Shown here: positions 1-5,292 of the stretch, in pieces
Numbering within the stretch: the first letter of the stretch is position 1
Layout of the letters: each line of letters starts with the position of its first letter
Assembly (NCBI GenBank): GCA_041574955.1
Contig: JBFGNS010000145.1
Coordinates: forward strand, 1 to 10,670
Origin: CALZJC01 sp041574955
GTDB lineage: Bacteria > Acidobacteriota > Thermoanaerobaculia > Multivoradales > JAHEKO01
Length of the DNA stretch: 10,670 nt
Direction of reading: 5' to 3'
Made by a program: the position numbers and the translations under genes
The notes under the pieces: model-generated
What the model saw: only the letters and a program-made list of their open reading frames with translations
Database searches by the model: none
What the model was told of the DNA's origin: nothing

Positions 1-233
1 CGGTAGACGCACTGCAGGAGGTCGATGGTGGTGCCGGGCTGCGCCGAGGGCACCGTATCGACCACCGGCCGCTGCTGCTCCGCCGCCACCTCGGCCGGGG
101 TCAGCAGGGCGCAGGCGTCGGGGGGTGGCGGACCGGTCGCGCCGGGCGCGGCGGCGTGGCCGGCAGCCGGCAGCAGCAGAGCGAGAGCGACGACCCGTGT
201 CAGTGTGGCTGTCTGGAGTCTGGCGGTCGGCAT
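1..233 (-). CDS. Small exported protein of unknown function, N-terminal part (runs off left edge)
   Basis: The first 77 codons are present; the gene continues past the left edge. Residues about 12-29 form a hydrophobic stretch (VVALALLLPAAGHAAA) after an Arg, a typical Sec signal peptide with likely cleavage near AGHA-A, so the product should be periplasmic or outer. No lipobox Cys sits at the cleavage site. The mature part opens with a Pro-rich linker and then DACALLTPAEVAAEQQRP, with Cys41 and Cys75 (LLQCVY). This C-x-LLTPAEV opening is typical of small secreted proteins of unknown function, superficially like actinobacterial DUF3558. The ATG at 233 is chosen because it gives a complete signal peptide, but no Shine-Dalgarno is visible; a tandem repeat lies where one would be. 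The gene follows the 431-3913 gene by 197 bp with hairpins between, so separate transcription is likely. Confidence 0.65.
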   Translation of the reverse strand, partial: MPTARLQTATLTRVVALALLLPAAGHAAAPGATGPPPPDACALLTPAEVAAEQQRPVVDTVPSAQPGTTIDLLQCVY

Positions 234-237
234 GGCT

Positions 238-265
238 GGGGTGCTGGATTGGGGGTGCCGGATTG
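238..265. repeat. Tandem 14-bp direct repeat before the left-edge gene
   Basis: Two abutting copies, GGGGTGCTGGATTG (238-251) and GGGGTGCCGGATTG (252-265), differ at one base. They lie 4 to 32 bases upstream of the minus-strand ATG at 233, over the expected ribosome-binding and leader region. Either a regulator site pair or a slippage duplication would fit; the sequence does not decide. Confidence 0.6.
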
Positions 266-347
266 GAGTCGGCTTGTACTGGCGTCGGGTGGCGGCTCCG
301 GTCTCACCCCACCGAGCGACCTGCAAGCACCGAGAGCGGGTCAGGCA

Positions 348-417
348 CCCGGCCGCGGCGTCCGCGCAGGATACCGCGGCCGGGTTCGGCCGGCGCGACC
401 CGGCTGGCCGCGCCGGC
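348..417 (-). terminator. Two tandem GC hairpins after the 431-3913 gene
   Basis: Read on the minus strand, the first hairpin (389-417) begins 13 bases past the stop codon, with a perfect 9-bp stem (GCCGGCGCG / CGCGCCGGC) and an 11-base loop. The second (348-384) has a perfect 11-bp stem (CCCGGCCGCGG / CCGCGGCCGGG) and a 15-base loop. Neither is followed by a T tract, so they may act as a U-less or Rho-assisted terminator or as a 3'-end stabiliser. The structures are certain; the role is inferred. Confidence 0.45.
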
Positions 418-430
418 ACCTCGCCTCGGA

Positions 431-3400
431 TCAGAGCCCGCCGGTGAGGACCACCCGGTTGGACTCGAGCCCCCCGGACTCCACCCAGTAGGCGGTCTCG
501 CCCGGCTGCACCGTGACCACGAACACCGCCACGCCGAGCGCGTCGGTGGCGGCGCTGGTCGAGCCGGTCGAGCCGTCCTCGCCCCGGTGCCGCAGCGTCA
601 GGCCGACGCCCTCGAGCCCGGCGCCCTCGGGCGCCGCCACCAGTGCGGTGAGAGTCACCGGCTGGCCGGCCAGCGCCTCGCTCAGCAGCATCGGGTCGAG
701 CTCCAGCACCTGCGGCTCCGAGCCGCCCGAGCCGCCGCCCGAGCCGATCGCCTCGTGCAGATGGATGTTGCCGCCGTCGATGCCGTCGTCGGGCGAGCGG
801 TCGGCGGTGTCGTAGGAGCAGCCGGAGATGCACTCGAGGAAGAACCGGTCGCCGTGCTTGCCCGGCGTCGTGTTGTCCTCGCCGCACACCCGGAACTCGG
901 CCGCGGCGCCGTTGAGGTCGCCTTTGGCGGTGACCTCGAAGCCGCGCTCGGCCGAGGTGGCGACCCCGTTGCACAGCGCGCCGCCGGCCGCCAGCCCGGT
1001 GACCTCGTGGGCCTTGATCTTGATGCCCATGTCGTTGTCGTGGAGCATGATCTTGCCCTTGAGCTCGCCTTCGACCACCCGGCCGTCGAAGCTGAAGTCG
1101 ATCTTCTTGTCGCCGTCGCCCAGACCGTCGAGCCAGCCGGCGCCGTGCACGCGGCCGGCGGCGGGCACCGGCGGCGGCGGCTGCGGCGGGTCCTCGCAGA
1201 AGCCGTTGCCGACCAGCTGGTAGGTCTCGGAGTCGGTCGCCGAGTCGGCCGCCGAGTCGGAGCGCAGGGTCTCGTTCTGGCGCACCGGGTAGGTGCGGCC
1301 GAGCAGGCCGCCGACCAGGTCGCCGGCGTGGGCGCCGCCGATCTTGCCGGTGGAGATCACCAGCGTGATGGTGCCGTCCGGCGACACCGTGCTCTCGGGA
1401 TCGGCGTCGCCCAGCCTGACCGGCGGCAGCGCGTTGGCCACCACCGCCGTCAGGTTGGTGACGATGCCGTACTCGAAGCTCGGCACCCCACCGCCGTCGG
1501 TGTCCATGCCGATGTAGTAGCGCCCGACGAAGCCGTCGTCGGTGGGGTTGGGCGCCACCGGCGCGTCGGGGTACTCCCACAGGATCCGCCACATGCGGTC
1601 GGCCGGCATCGGGTCGAGGCTGGCCACCTTCATGGTGAAGACCAGCTTCTGCGAGCCGTCCTCGAAGAACGGCTCGCCGATCGCGATCCACTCGATGTCC
1701 ATGTCGGGGTCGGCCGGCGCGGTGTCGTTGTCGCCCGCGGCGTCGGTCGCCACCCGGATGCCGGGCGCGACGCACGAGCTGCCCTTGGGCTCGGCGGTCA
1801 CCGCGTTGGTGCCGCACGAGTCGCCCTGCGCGTTGGTGGCCACCACCCGGTAGGTGTAGGTCACCTGGTCGCTGCCGAGGTCGTGGAACACCCGCGTCGA
1901 GCCGTCGACGGTGGCGATCTTGCGCTCCGGGCCGCCGCCCTCGGTGCGGTGGACGTCGAACGAGGTGACCGGCGAGCCGCCGTCCTCGGACAGCGACCAG
2001 GCCAGGGTGGCCAGGGCGCCGTTGCGTGTGACGGTCAGGTACGGCGCACCCGGCAGCGTCGGCTCGGCCGGGTCGTGGGCGGCGATCAGCCGGCGTCCGC
2101 CGCTCTGGCGCGCGATCTTGCCGTAGGCGGTGTAGGAGTTGCCGCGCGCGTCGGCGGGCGCCTCGACGCAGGCGTCGATGCAGCCGTCGGCGTAGCCCAC
2201 CACCACCCGCCCCTGCGGATCGTGGTCGGCGTCGAAGAAGTCGAGCAGGTTGCGGTGGATCTGGGAGCCGCCGCCGAGATGGATGCCGCCGCGCTGCAGC
2301 GGGTCGTCGGGCGTCGCCTGGACCGTGATCCACGACTGGCCGTCGTCGTAGGTGTGAGCGACGTACAGGTGCCAGGCGCCCTCGGAGTCGAACAGGTTGG
2401 CGTTGCCCGAGGCGGTGGTGCCGTAGAACGCCATCGCGGCGCGGCCGGGGTCGCCCGCCACCATCGCCGGGAAGACCGCGTTCTGGATGCCCACCATGCT
2501 GCCGACCTCGTAGACGCGCTGCCAGGTGCGGCCGCGGTCGGTCGACACCGCCACCGCCGGGATGCGGTCGCCGTCGACGAAGCCGAGATACAGCGTGCCG
2601 GCGGAGTCGATCGCCACCGACGGGTCGCTGCCGCCCGAGCCCACCGTGCCGGGCACCGTGCGCACCTCCCAGGTGAGGCCGTTGTCCTCCGACACCGCCA
2701 CCGCGTTCTCGTTCGGGTTGACGGTGCCGAAGCACTCCGCGTTGGGCACGTAGACGGTGCCGTCGGGCGCTACCTTGACGTGGCCGTGGAGGCCGGCGCA
2801 CTGCTCGAGGTGGTACATCGGGATCGCCGGGCCGAAGGTGATGCCGCCGTCCAGGCTCAGGGCGCAGTTGGCGAAGGCGATGTCCTGTGCGCAGTAGTAG
2901 ACCGCGTTGGGGTAGCCGGTGGTGGTGGGCGGCGCGGGCTGGGCGAACGGACCGCCACCCAGCGTCTGGTGGTCGATCCCGGAGCCGGGGCCGGCGCCCT
3001 GGCTGGGCGTCCAGCTGACGCCGTCGTTGTCGGTGAACGAGGTGGCGCTGGCGAACGGGTTGAGCAACAGGTGCGAAACGAAGGTGCGGTGGGTCTCGTG
3101 ATCGGTGAACAGGATCGGGTCGAAGCTGGTGACCGCGGTCGGCGGAGAGATGTCGAGCCAGCTCGACGACGGGGTCTGCGGGCAGACGTCGTCGTCGAAG
3201 TCGACCTTGAGCGTCTGGAGCAGAGCCTGCAGGATCACCTGCTCGCTCTGCCAGTTGACGCCGATGTTGGGCTCGTCCTGGCTGTTCCTGGTCATGCCGG
3301 CCGCGATCTGGTCGGCGGTCGGGGTGTGGGTCTGGTAGCGCGGCGGCAGGCCGGTGTCGATCGGCGCCGGCGGCAGCCCCTGGCTGGTGGCTACCACCGT

Positions 3401-3913
3401 GGCCTCGCCGCTGTACTGGTCGGCGGCGGTGGCCGCGAAGTAGACGACGTGGAAGTAGAACAGGCCGGTGCCGTGCTCGGCCGGGTCGAGATCGATGCGC
3501 TCGAAGTTGGTCGGACCGGTGGCGCTGTCGTCGATGACCGGGCCGTCGGGCGCGCCGGCGTGGACGTAGACGTCGTAGTCGGTCGACGGCGACAGCCAGC
3601 GGAAGAAGACCCGCACCGCCGCGCCGTCCCAGTCCTCGACCGCGCCGGTCAGCTCGAGCTCGTAGAACTCGCAGGTGACGCCGTCATCGCAGAAGTCCTC
3701 ATGATCGCCCAGGAACGGTCCCGGCGAGACGCCGCCGGGCGAGGTGCCGACCCACTCGACCTGGTCGCCTACCACCGGGTCGAGGCTGCCGCTCGCCGGG
3801 TCGGCGGCGCGGCCGGGCGATGCGGCAAGCAGCAGCGCGCAGGCGCAGACGGTCGCAAGCAGGACGTGGCGCAGGGCGCCGGCGGACGTCGGGTACGAAG
3901 CGAGATGGCTCAT
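431..3913 (-). CDS. Exported multidomain Asp-box (BNR, sialidase-like propeller) protein with FN3 and Ig-like domains
   Basis: 1160 aa. The start at ATG 3913 is set by GGAGGT five bases upstream and gives a clear signal peptide (residues about 15-36, HVLLATVCACALLLAASPGRA). A longer start at 3967 would bury it. Residues 48-171 look like a pre-peptidase C-type (PPC) or CUB-like beta-sandwich (FFRWLSPSTDYDVYVH). Residues about 215-600 hold five Asp-box-like motifs: SFTDNDGVSW near 290, SLDGGITF near 350, SEDNGLTW near 408, STDRGRTW near 456 and TYDDGQSW near 523, the hallmark of sialidase/BNR beta-propellers. FN3 follows at about 620-707, then an unassigned beta-rich domain at 710-900. At about 920-1054 is a module ending in GGNIHLH that resembles post-COAP-1 domains, then a GSGGGSGGS linker and a C-terminal Big-1-like Ig domain (1064-1160). 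Cys pairs (CDDGVTC, CIDAC, CISGC) fit disulfides outside the cytoplasm. Sialidase activity is not supported because a canonical N-terminal FRIP arginine motif is missing. The substrate is unknown; carbohydrate or surface binding is a guess. No sorting or anchor signal is seen at the C-terminus. Confidence 0.88.
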   Translation of the reverse strand: MSHLASYPTSAGALRHVLLATVCACALLLAASPGRAADPASGSLDPVVGDQVEWVGTSPGGVSPGPFLGDHEDFCDDGVTCEFYELELTGAVEDWDGAAVRVFFRWLSPSTDYDVYVHAGAPDGPVIDDSATGPTNFERIDLDPAEHGTGLFYFHVVYFAATAADQYSGEATVVATSQGLPPAPIDTGLPPRYQTHTPTADQIAAGMTRNSQDEPNIGVNWQSEQVILQALLQTLKVDFDDDVCPQTPSSSWLDISPPTAVTSFDPILFTDHETHRTFVSHLLLNPFASATSFTDNDGVSWTPSQGAGPGSGIDHQTLGGGPFAQPAPPTTTGYPNAVYYCAQDIAFANCALSLDGGITFGPAIPMYHLEQCAGLHGHVKVAPDGTVYVPNAECFGTVNPNENAVAVSEDNGLTWEVRTVPGTVGSGGSDPSVAIDSAGTLYLGFVDGDRIPAVAVSTDRGRTWQRVYEVGSMVGIQNAVFPAMVAGDPGRAAMAFYGTTASGNANLFDSEGAWHLYVAHTYDDGQSWITVQATPDDPLQRGGIHLGGGSQIHRNLLDFFDADHDPQGRVVVGYADGCIDACVEAPADARGNSYTAYGKIARQSGGRRLIAAHDPAEPTLPGAPYLTVTRNGALATLAWSLSEDGGSPVTSFDVHRTEGGGPERKIATVDGSTRVFHDLGSDQVTYTYRVVATNAQGDSCGTNAVTAEPKGSSCVAPGIRVATDAAGDNDTAPADPDMDIEWIAIGEPFFEDGSQKLVFTMKVASLDPMPADRMWRILWEYPDAPVAPNPTDDGFVGRYYIGMDTDGGGVPSFEYGIVTNLTAVVANALPPVRLGDADPESTVSPDGTITLVISTGKIGGAHAGDLVGGLLGRTYPVRQNETLRSDSAADSATDSETYQLVGNGFCEDPPQPPPPVPAAGRVHGAGWLDGLGDGDKKIDFSFDGRVVEGELKGKIMLHDNDMGIKIKAHEVTGLAAGGALCNGVATSAERGFEVTAKGDLNGAAAEFRVCGEDNTTPGKHGDRFFLECISGCSYDTADRSPDDGIDGGNIHLHEAIGSGGGSGGSEPQVLELDPMLLSEALAGQPVTLTALVAAPEGAGLEGVGLTLRHRGEDGSTGSTSAATDALGVAVFVVTVQPGETAYWVESGGLESNRVVLTGGL

Positions 3914-3917
3914 GCTG

Positions 3918-3923
3918 ACCTCC
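3918..3923 (-). promoter_or_regulatory. Shine-Dalgarno fixing the start of the Asp-box protein
   Basis: GGAGGT on the minus strand lies four bases before the ATG at 3913. This spacing, plus the intact signal peptide, selects this start over the in-frame ATGs at 3967 and 3964. Confidence 0.8.
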
Positions 3924-3990
3924 AGTTGCGGACGGTGGACGGACCCCGGATCGTGGAGTCCCATCACACACCCCAGGAGGGCAGGAAGCC

Positions 3991-4048
3991 ATGGGGAGAA
4001 CCCCCCATGCCGAGCGGGGAGTTACCCCCAGCGCACTCTACGGTGCGC
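3991..4048 (-). other. Cluster of three small hairpins in the leader of the Asp-box gene
   Basis: Within the 5' region of the 3913 gene are three compact stem-loops: ATGGGG / CCCCAT (3991-3996 with 4003-4008), GGGG / CCCC (4016-4019 with 4025-4028) and GCGCAC / GTGCGC (4031-4036 with 4043-4048). The first two share a related core (GGGGAG, two or three A/T, then a C run) 23 bp apart. This could be a structured 5' UTR, or flanking debris of the palindromic element next door. No known riboswitch consensus is recognised. Confidence 0.4.
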
Positions 4049-4070
4049 TATCGCTACGGTGGCTACGGTG
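4038..4070. repeat. Three CTACGGTG repeats next to the palindrome
   Basis: CTACGGTG occurs at 4038-4045, 4054-4061 and 4063-4070. The last two belong to an exact 9-bp tandem duplication (GCTACGGTG twice, 4053-4070). The third copy overlaps the left arm of the palindrome at 4066, so the repeat and the element edge are shared. Confidence 0.7.
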
Positions 4071-4114
4071 ACAGGATACTAATGACCATTGCGAGCATAA
4101 GTATCCTGTCACCG
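4066..4114. repeat. Perfect 15-bp palindromic element (REP/MITE-like)
   Basis: The arms CGGTGACAGGATACT (4066-4080) and AGTATCCTGTCACCG (4100-4114) are exact reverse complements around a 19-base loop, which contains a small AATG/CATT dyad at 4081-4090. The arms and loop are far less GC-rich than everything around them. The element lies past the terminator of the 4238-4639 gene and upstream of the 3913 gene, with no T tract, so it is not an ordinary terminator. The arm sequence and size resemble intergenic palindromes moved by RAYT-type (Y1, TnpA_REP) transposases; that assignment is inference and no transposase is in the window. On the minus strand the loop and right half contain a TAGTAT that might serve as a -10 for the downstream gene, but no matching -35 is seen. 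Confidence 0.65.
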
Positions 4115-4120
4115 CTGGGG

Positions 4121-4160
4121 GAAAAAAGAGGACCCCCGCCCGCAGGTACGGGCGGGGGTC
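4121..4160 (-). terminator. Rho-independent terminator of the DUF937-like gene
   Basis: A perfect 12-bp GC stem (GACCCCCGCCCG 4131-4142 with CGGGCGGGGGTC 4149-4160) closes a 6-base loop. On the minus strand it is followed by CTC and six T residues (4122-4127). It begins 77 bases past the stop codon at 4238 and isolates that gene from the Asp-box gene downstream. This is the only canonical intrinsic terminator I see in the window. Confidence 0.9.
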
Positions 4161-4237
4161 GGGAGGCCACTCCGAGGCTTTCAGAGAGGTCGTCCGGGAG
4201 GACGTCCGCGGCGAGGCCCCCAAGCTTGTTTACGAAA

Positions 4238-4639
4238 CTACTTACCGAACAGCTTGCCGGCCATCCCGCTGATCGCGCCCACCGCTTCGCCGCCGCCGCC
4301 GAGCAGCGAGCCGAGCGAGCCCAGGCTGCCGGCCTTATCGCGCAGCACGCCGAGGATGATCGGCAGCACCGCCTCGAGGCCGGAGGCGGCCTTCTCGCGG
4401 CTGATCCCGGCCTCGTCGGCCAGCCCGGCGATGTCGACGGCACCGGCCACCGCCTCGGGGTTCGACGCCAGCTCGGCGAGGCCCGCCTGGCCGGCACGGC
4501 TCTTGACCGCGTCCAGTACCGAGCGGGCTGCCGGCGGCACGAAAGCCTCCGCTTGTCCGGCCGAGAAGCCCGCCTTGCCGAGCAGGCTCGAGATCATCGT
4601 GGCGCTCTTGTCTTCGAGAAGGTCCTTGAGAAAGTCCAT
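4238..4639 (-). CDS. Small helical protein, DUF937-like, unknown function
   Basis: 133 aa, ATG at 4639 chosen because AGGAGA sits nine bases upstream; longer in-frame starts would run into non-coding sequence. The protein starts MDFLKDLLEDKSATMISSLL and looks all-helical, with a recurring pattern of amphipathic helices: GFSAGQAEAFVPPAARSVLD at about 25-44, AGISREKAASGLEAVLPIIL at about 77-96, and a Gly/Ser-rich tail (GSLGSLGSLLGGGGEAVG) ending in AGKLFGK. The paired 'G-(F/I)-S-x-x-x-A ... P' segments with a following hydrophobic helix resemble DUF937/YidB-type small proteins, whose role is not well established. No signal peptide is present, so it is probably cytoplasmic or membrane-peripheral. 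The gene is a self-contained unit: a near-consensus sigma-54 promoter about 100 bp upstream and a strong intrinsic terminator downstream. DUF2780 is an alternative family; I am moderately sure of the general type only. Confidence 0.8.
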   Translation of the reverse strand: MDFLKDLLEDKSATMISSLLGKAGFSAGQAEAFVPPAARSVLDAVKSRAGQAGLAELASNPEAVAGAVDIAGLADEAGISREKAASGLEAVLPIILGVLRDKAGSLGSLGSLLGGGGEAVGAISGMAGKLFGK

Positions 4640-4648
4640 GTCGTTTCG

Positions 4649-4654
4649 TCTCCT
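4649..4654 (-). promoter_or_regulatory. Shine-Dalgarno of the DUF937-like gene
   Basis: AGGAGA on the minus strand, nine bases before the ATG at 4639. It decides this start within a reading frame that stays open up to 4999. Confidence 0.75.
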
Positions 4655-4737
4655 GGGTGATTGGGTTCGCCGACCCCCGGTTCGTGTTCGCCGGCGCCCT
4701 CTCACGCCGCCCGAGCTCTGCTTGCGCTCAACCCTAG

Positions 4738-4753
4738 GGCAAGCTGCGTGCCA
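4738..4753 (-). promoter_or_regulatory. Sigma-54 (RpoN) -24/-12 promoter for the DUF937-like gene
   Basis: On the minus strand the sequence reads TGGCACGCAGCTTGCC. It matches the RpoN consensus TGGCACG-N4-TTGC(A/T) at every fixed base except the last W. The GG and GC doublets have the required spacing. The predicted start of transcription is near 4727, giving a leader of about 88 nt before the ATG at 4639, with the Shine-Dalgarno in place. An 11-base fixed match is expected about 0.005 times in this window by chance if bases were equal in frequency. RpoN promoters need an AAA+ enhancer-binding activator; none is encoded here. Confidence 0.65.
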
Positions 4754-4837
4754 ACCGTCTCGGCCGCGGGTGCGGCCATCCGGCCGCAACCACGGGCTTT
4801 CCGCACCGCGCACCCCGGCATCAAACCCACCGCGACC

Positions 4838-4879
4838 GGGAGTTTCTGGAGGGTCCCCAGGGAGCCGGTAGGAACTCCC
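4838..4879. promoter_or_regulatory. Inverted repeat, possible activator site upstream of the sigma-54 promoter
   Basis: GGGAGTT (4838-4844) and AACTCCC (4873-4879) are exact reverse complements 28 bp apart. A second nested dyad, AGGGAG / CTCCCT, lies at 4859-4864 and 4875-4880. The centre (about 4858) is some 105 bp upstream of the -24 element, in the range where RpoN activators usually bind. The repeat is seen; binding by an activator is inference. Confidence 0.35.
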
Positions 4880-5013
4880 TAGCCTCCGGCCCCCCCGAGC
4901 TGGCGGTTCGCCTCCTTGAGCACCCACAGCAGGCCGGGGATCAGCAGCCGCGCCGCGGCTAGCTCCGTCGCGTAGGGCCCGCCGCAGCCGTCGTCGCAAG
5001 CTTCCACCTGCAA
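4879..5013 (-). CDS. Possible small ORF or gene remnant, about 44 aa
   Basis: The frame ends in TAG at 4879-4881. Plausible starts are TTG at 5013 or GTG at 5007, weakly preceded by a G-rich GAGGCGGGG. Codons are strongly G/C-ending, as in the real genes nearby. The product has a Cys pair (EACDDGCGGPYATEL), then a hydrophobic helix (ARLLIPGLLWVLKEANRQ) and a Gly tail. It starts 8 bases past the stop of the Nudix-like fragment in a different frame, so it could be a second small gene translated after it or the frameshifted tail of one ancestral gene. No family is recognised. Confidence 0.3.
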   Translation of the reverse strand: MQVEACDDGCGGPYATELAAARLLIPGLLWVLKEANRQLGGAGG

Positions 5014-5020
5014 CCCCGCC

Positions 5021-5179
5021 TCACTCGACTTCCGGCTTGCGGCGTGGCGCAACGCCCTTGAGCAGCACCCACGCTCCGCCCTGGGTCGCCGCGACCAGCA
5101 GGAACCGGCGGCTCGCCGCGCCGTGCGCACCGGCGCAGACGATCGCCCCGGCGTGTCTCGCCGGCAGGCGTTCCCGCAC
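5021..5179 (-). pseudogene. Nudix-hydrolase-like N-terminal fragment
   Basis: A 52-codon frame from GTG 5179 to TGA 5021; an in-frame TGA lies just upstream at 5195-5197. It reads ARHAGAIVCAGAHGAASRRF then LLVAATQGGAWVLLKG. This parallels the N-terminal strands of Nudix hydrolases (AGAIV..., R.FLLV, G.W.LPKG), with Leu where Pro is usual. The catalytic Nudix box (GX5EX7REUXEEXGU), which should follow within about 10 residues, is absent; the frame stops after RRKPEVE. GC3 is high, in line with a coding past. A decayed or truncated Nudix gene is the best reading, but a chance match in a short GC-rich frame cannot be excluded. Confidence 0.35.
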
Positions 5180-5292
5180 CGCTCGAATCGGGCGTCACGC
5201 CGCTCGTGGCTGCCGCGCCCCGCTCGAGCTCATGGGCCTTTCTCACCCGCGGCGACGTCGCCTGCGGTCGCTGCGGCGGTCCGTCTCGCCTG

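Larger units (their letters stand above)
4640..5292. other. 653-bp stretch without a confident gene
   Basis: This gap between the DUF937-like gene and the membrane-protein gene holds the sigma-54-type promoter, its upstream inverted repeat, and two short minus-strand fragments with coding-like GC3 (4879-5013 and 5021-5179) that look like decayed genes. It also holds a 7-bp hairpin, TGCGGCC/GGCCGCA at 4771-4788, and a 12-base palindrome, GGCGACGTCGCC at 5251-5262, of unknown meaning. No RNA gene is recognised. Confidence 0.6.

Noticed and set aside
431..3913. Annotation as an active sialidase
   Set aside because: Asp boxes occur in many non-sialidase propellers and no canonical N-terminal FRIP-type arginine motif is seen; the RIP at about residue 448 is just before a later Asp box and in the wrong context.
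3914..3967. Longer start of the Asp-box protein at 3967 or 3964
   Set aside because: The GGAGGT at 3918-3923 and the signal peptide both point to the ATG at 3913.
125..4660. A 1511-codon plus-strand open frame across the Asp-box gene, the intergenic region and the DUF937-like gene
   Set aside because: It runs in exact codon register antisense to both minus-strand genes. Stops there would need sense codons TTA, CTA or TCA, which this GC-rich genome avoids, so a long shadow frame is expected. Its translation is low-complexity Arg/Ala/Gly/Val-rich.
4771..4788. 7-bp hairpin TGCGGCC/GGCCGCA as a terminator or operator
   Set aside because: No T tract and no gene ending there; short GC dyads are common in such sequence.
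5251..5262. 12-base palindrome GGCGACGTCGCC
   Set aside because: Single occurrence, no loop for a hairpin and no promoter nearby to support an operator role.
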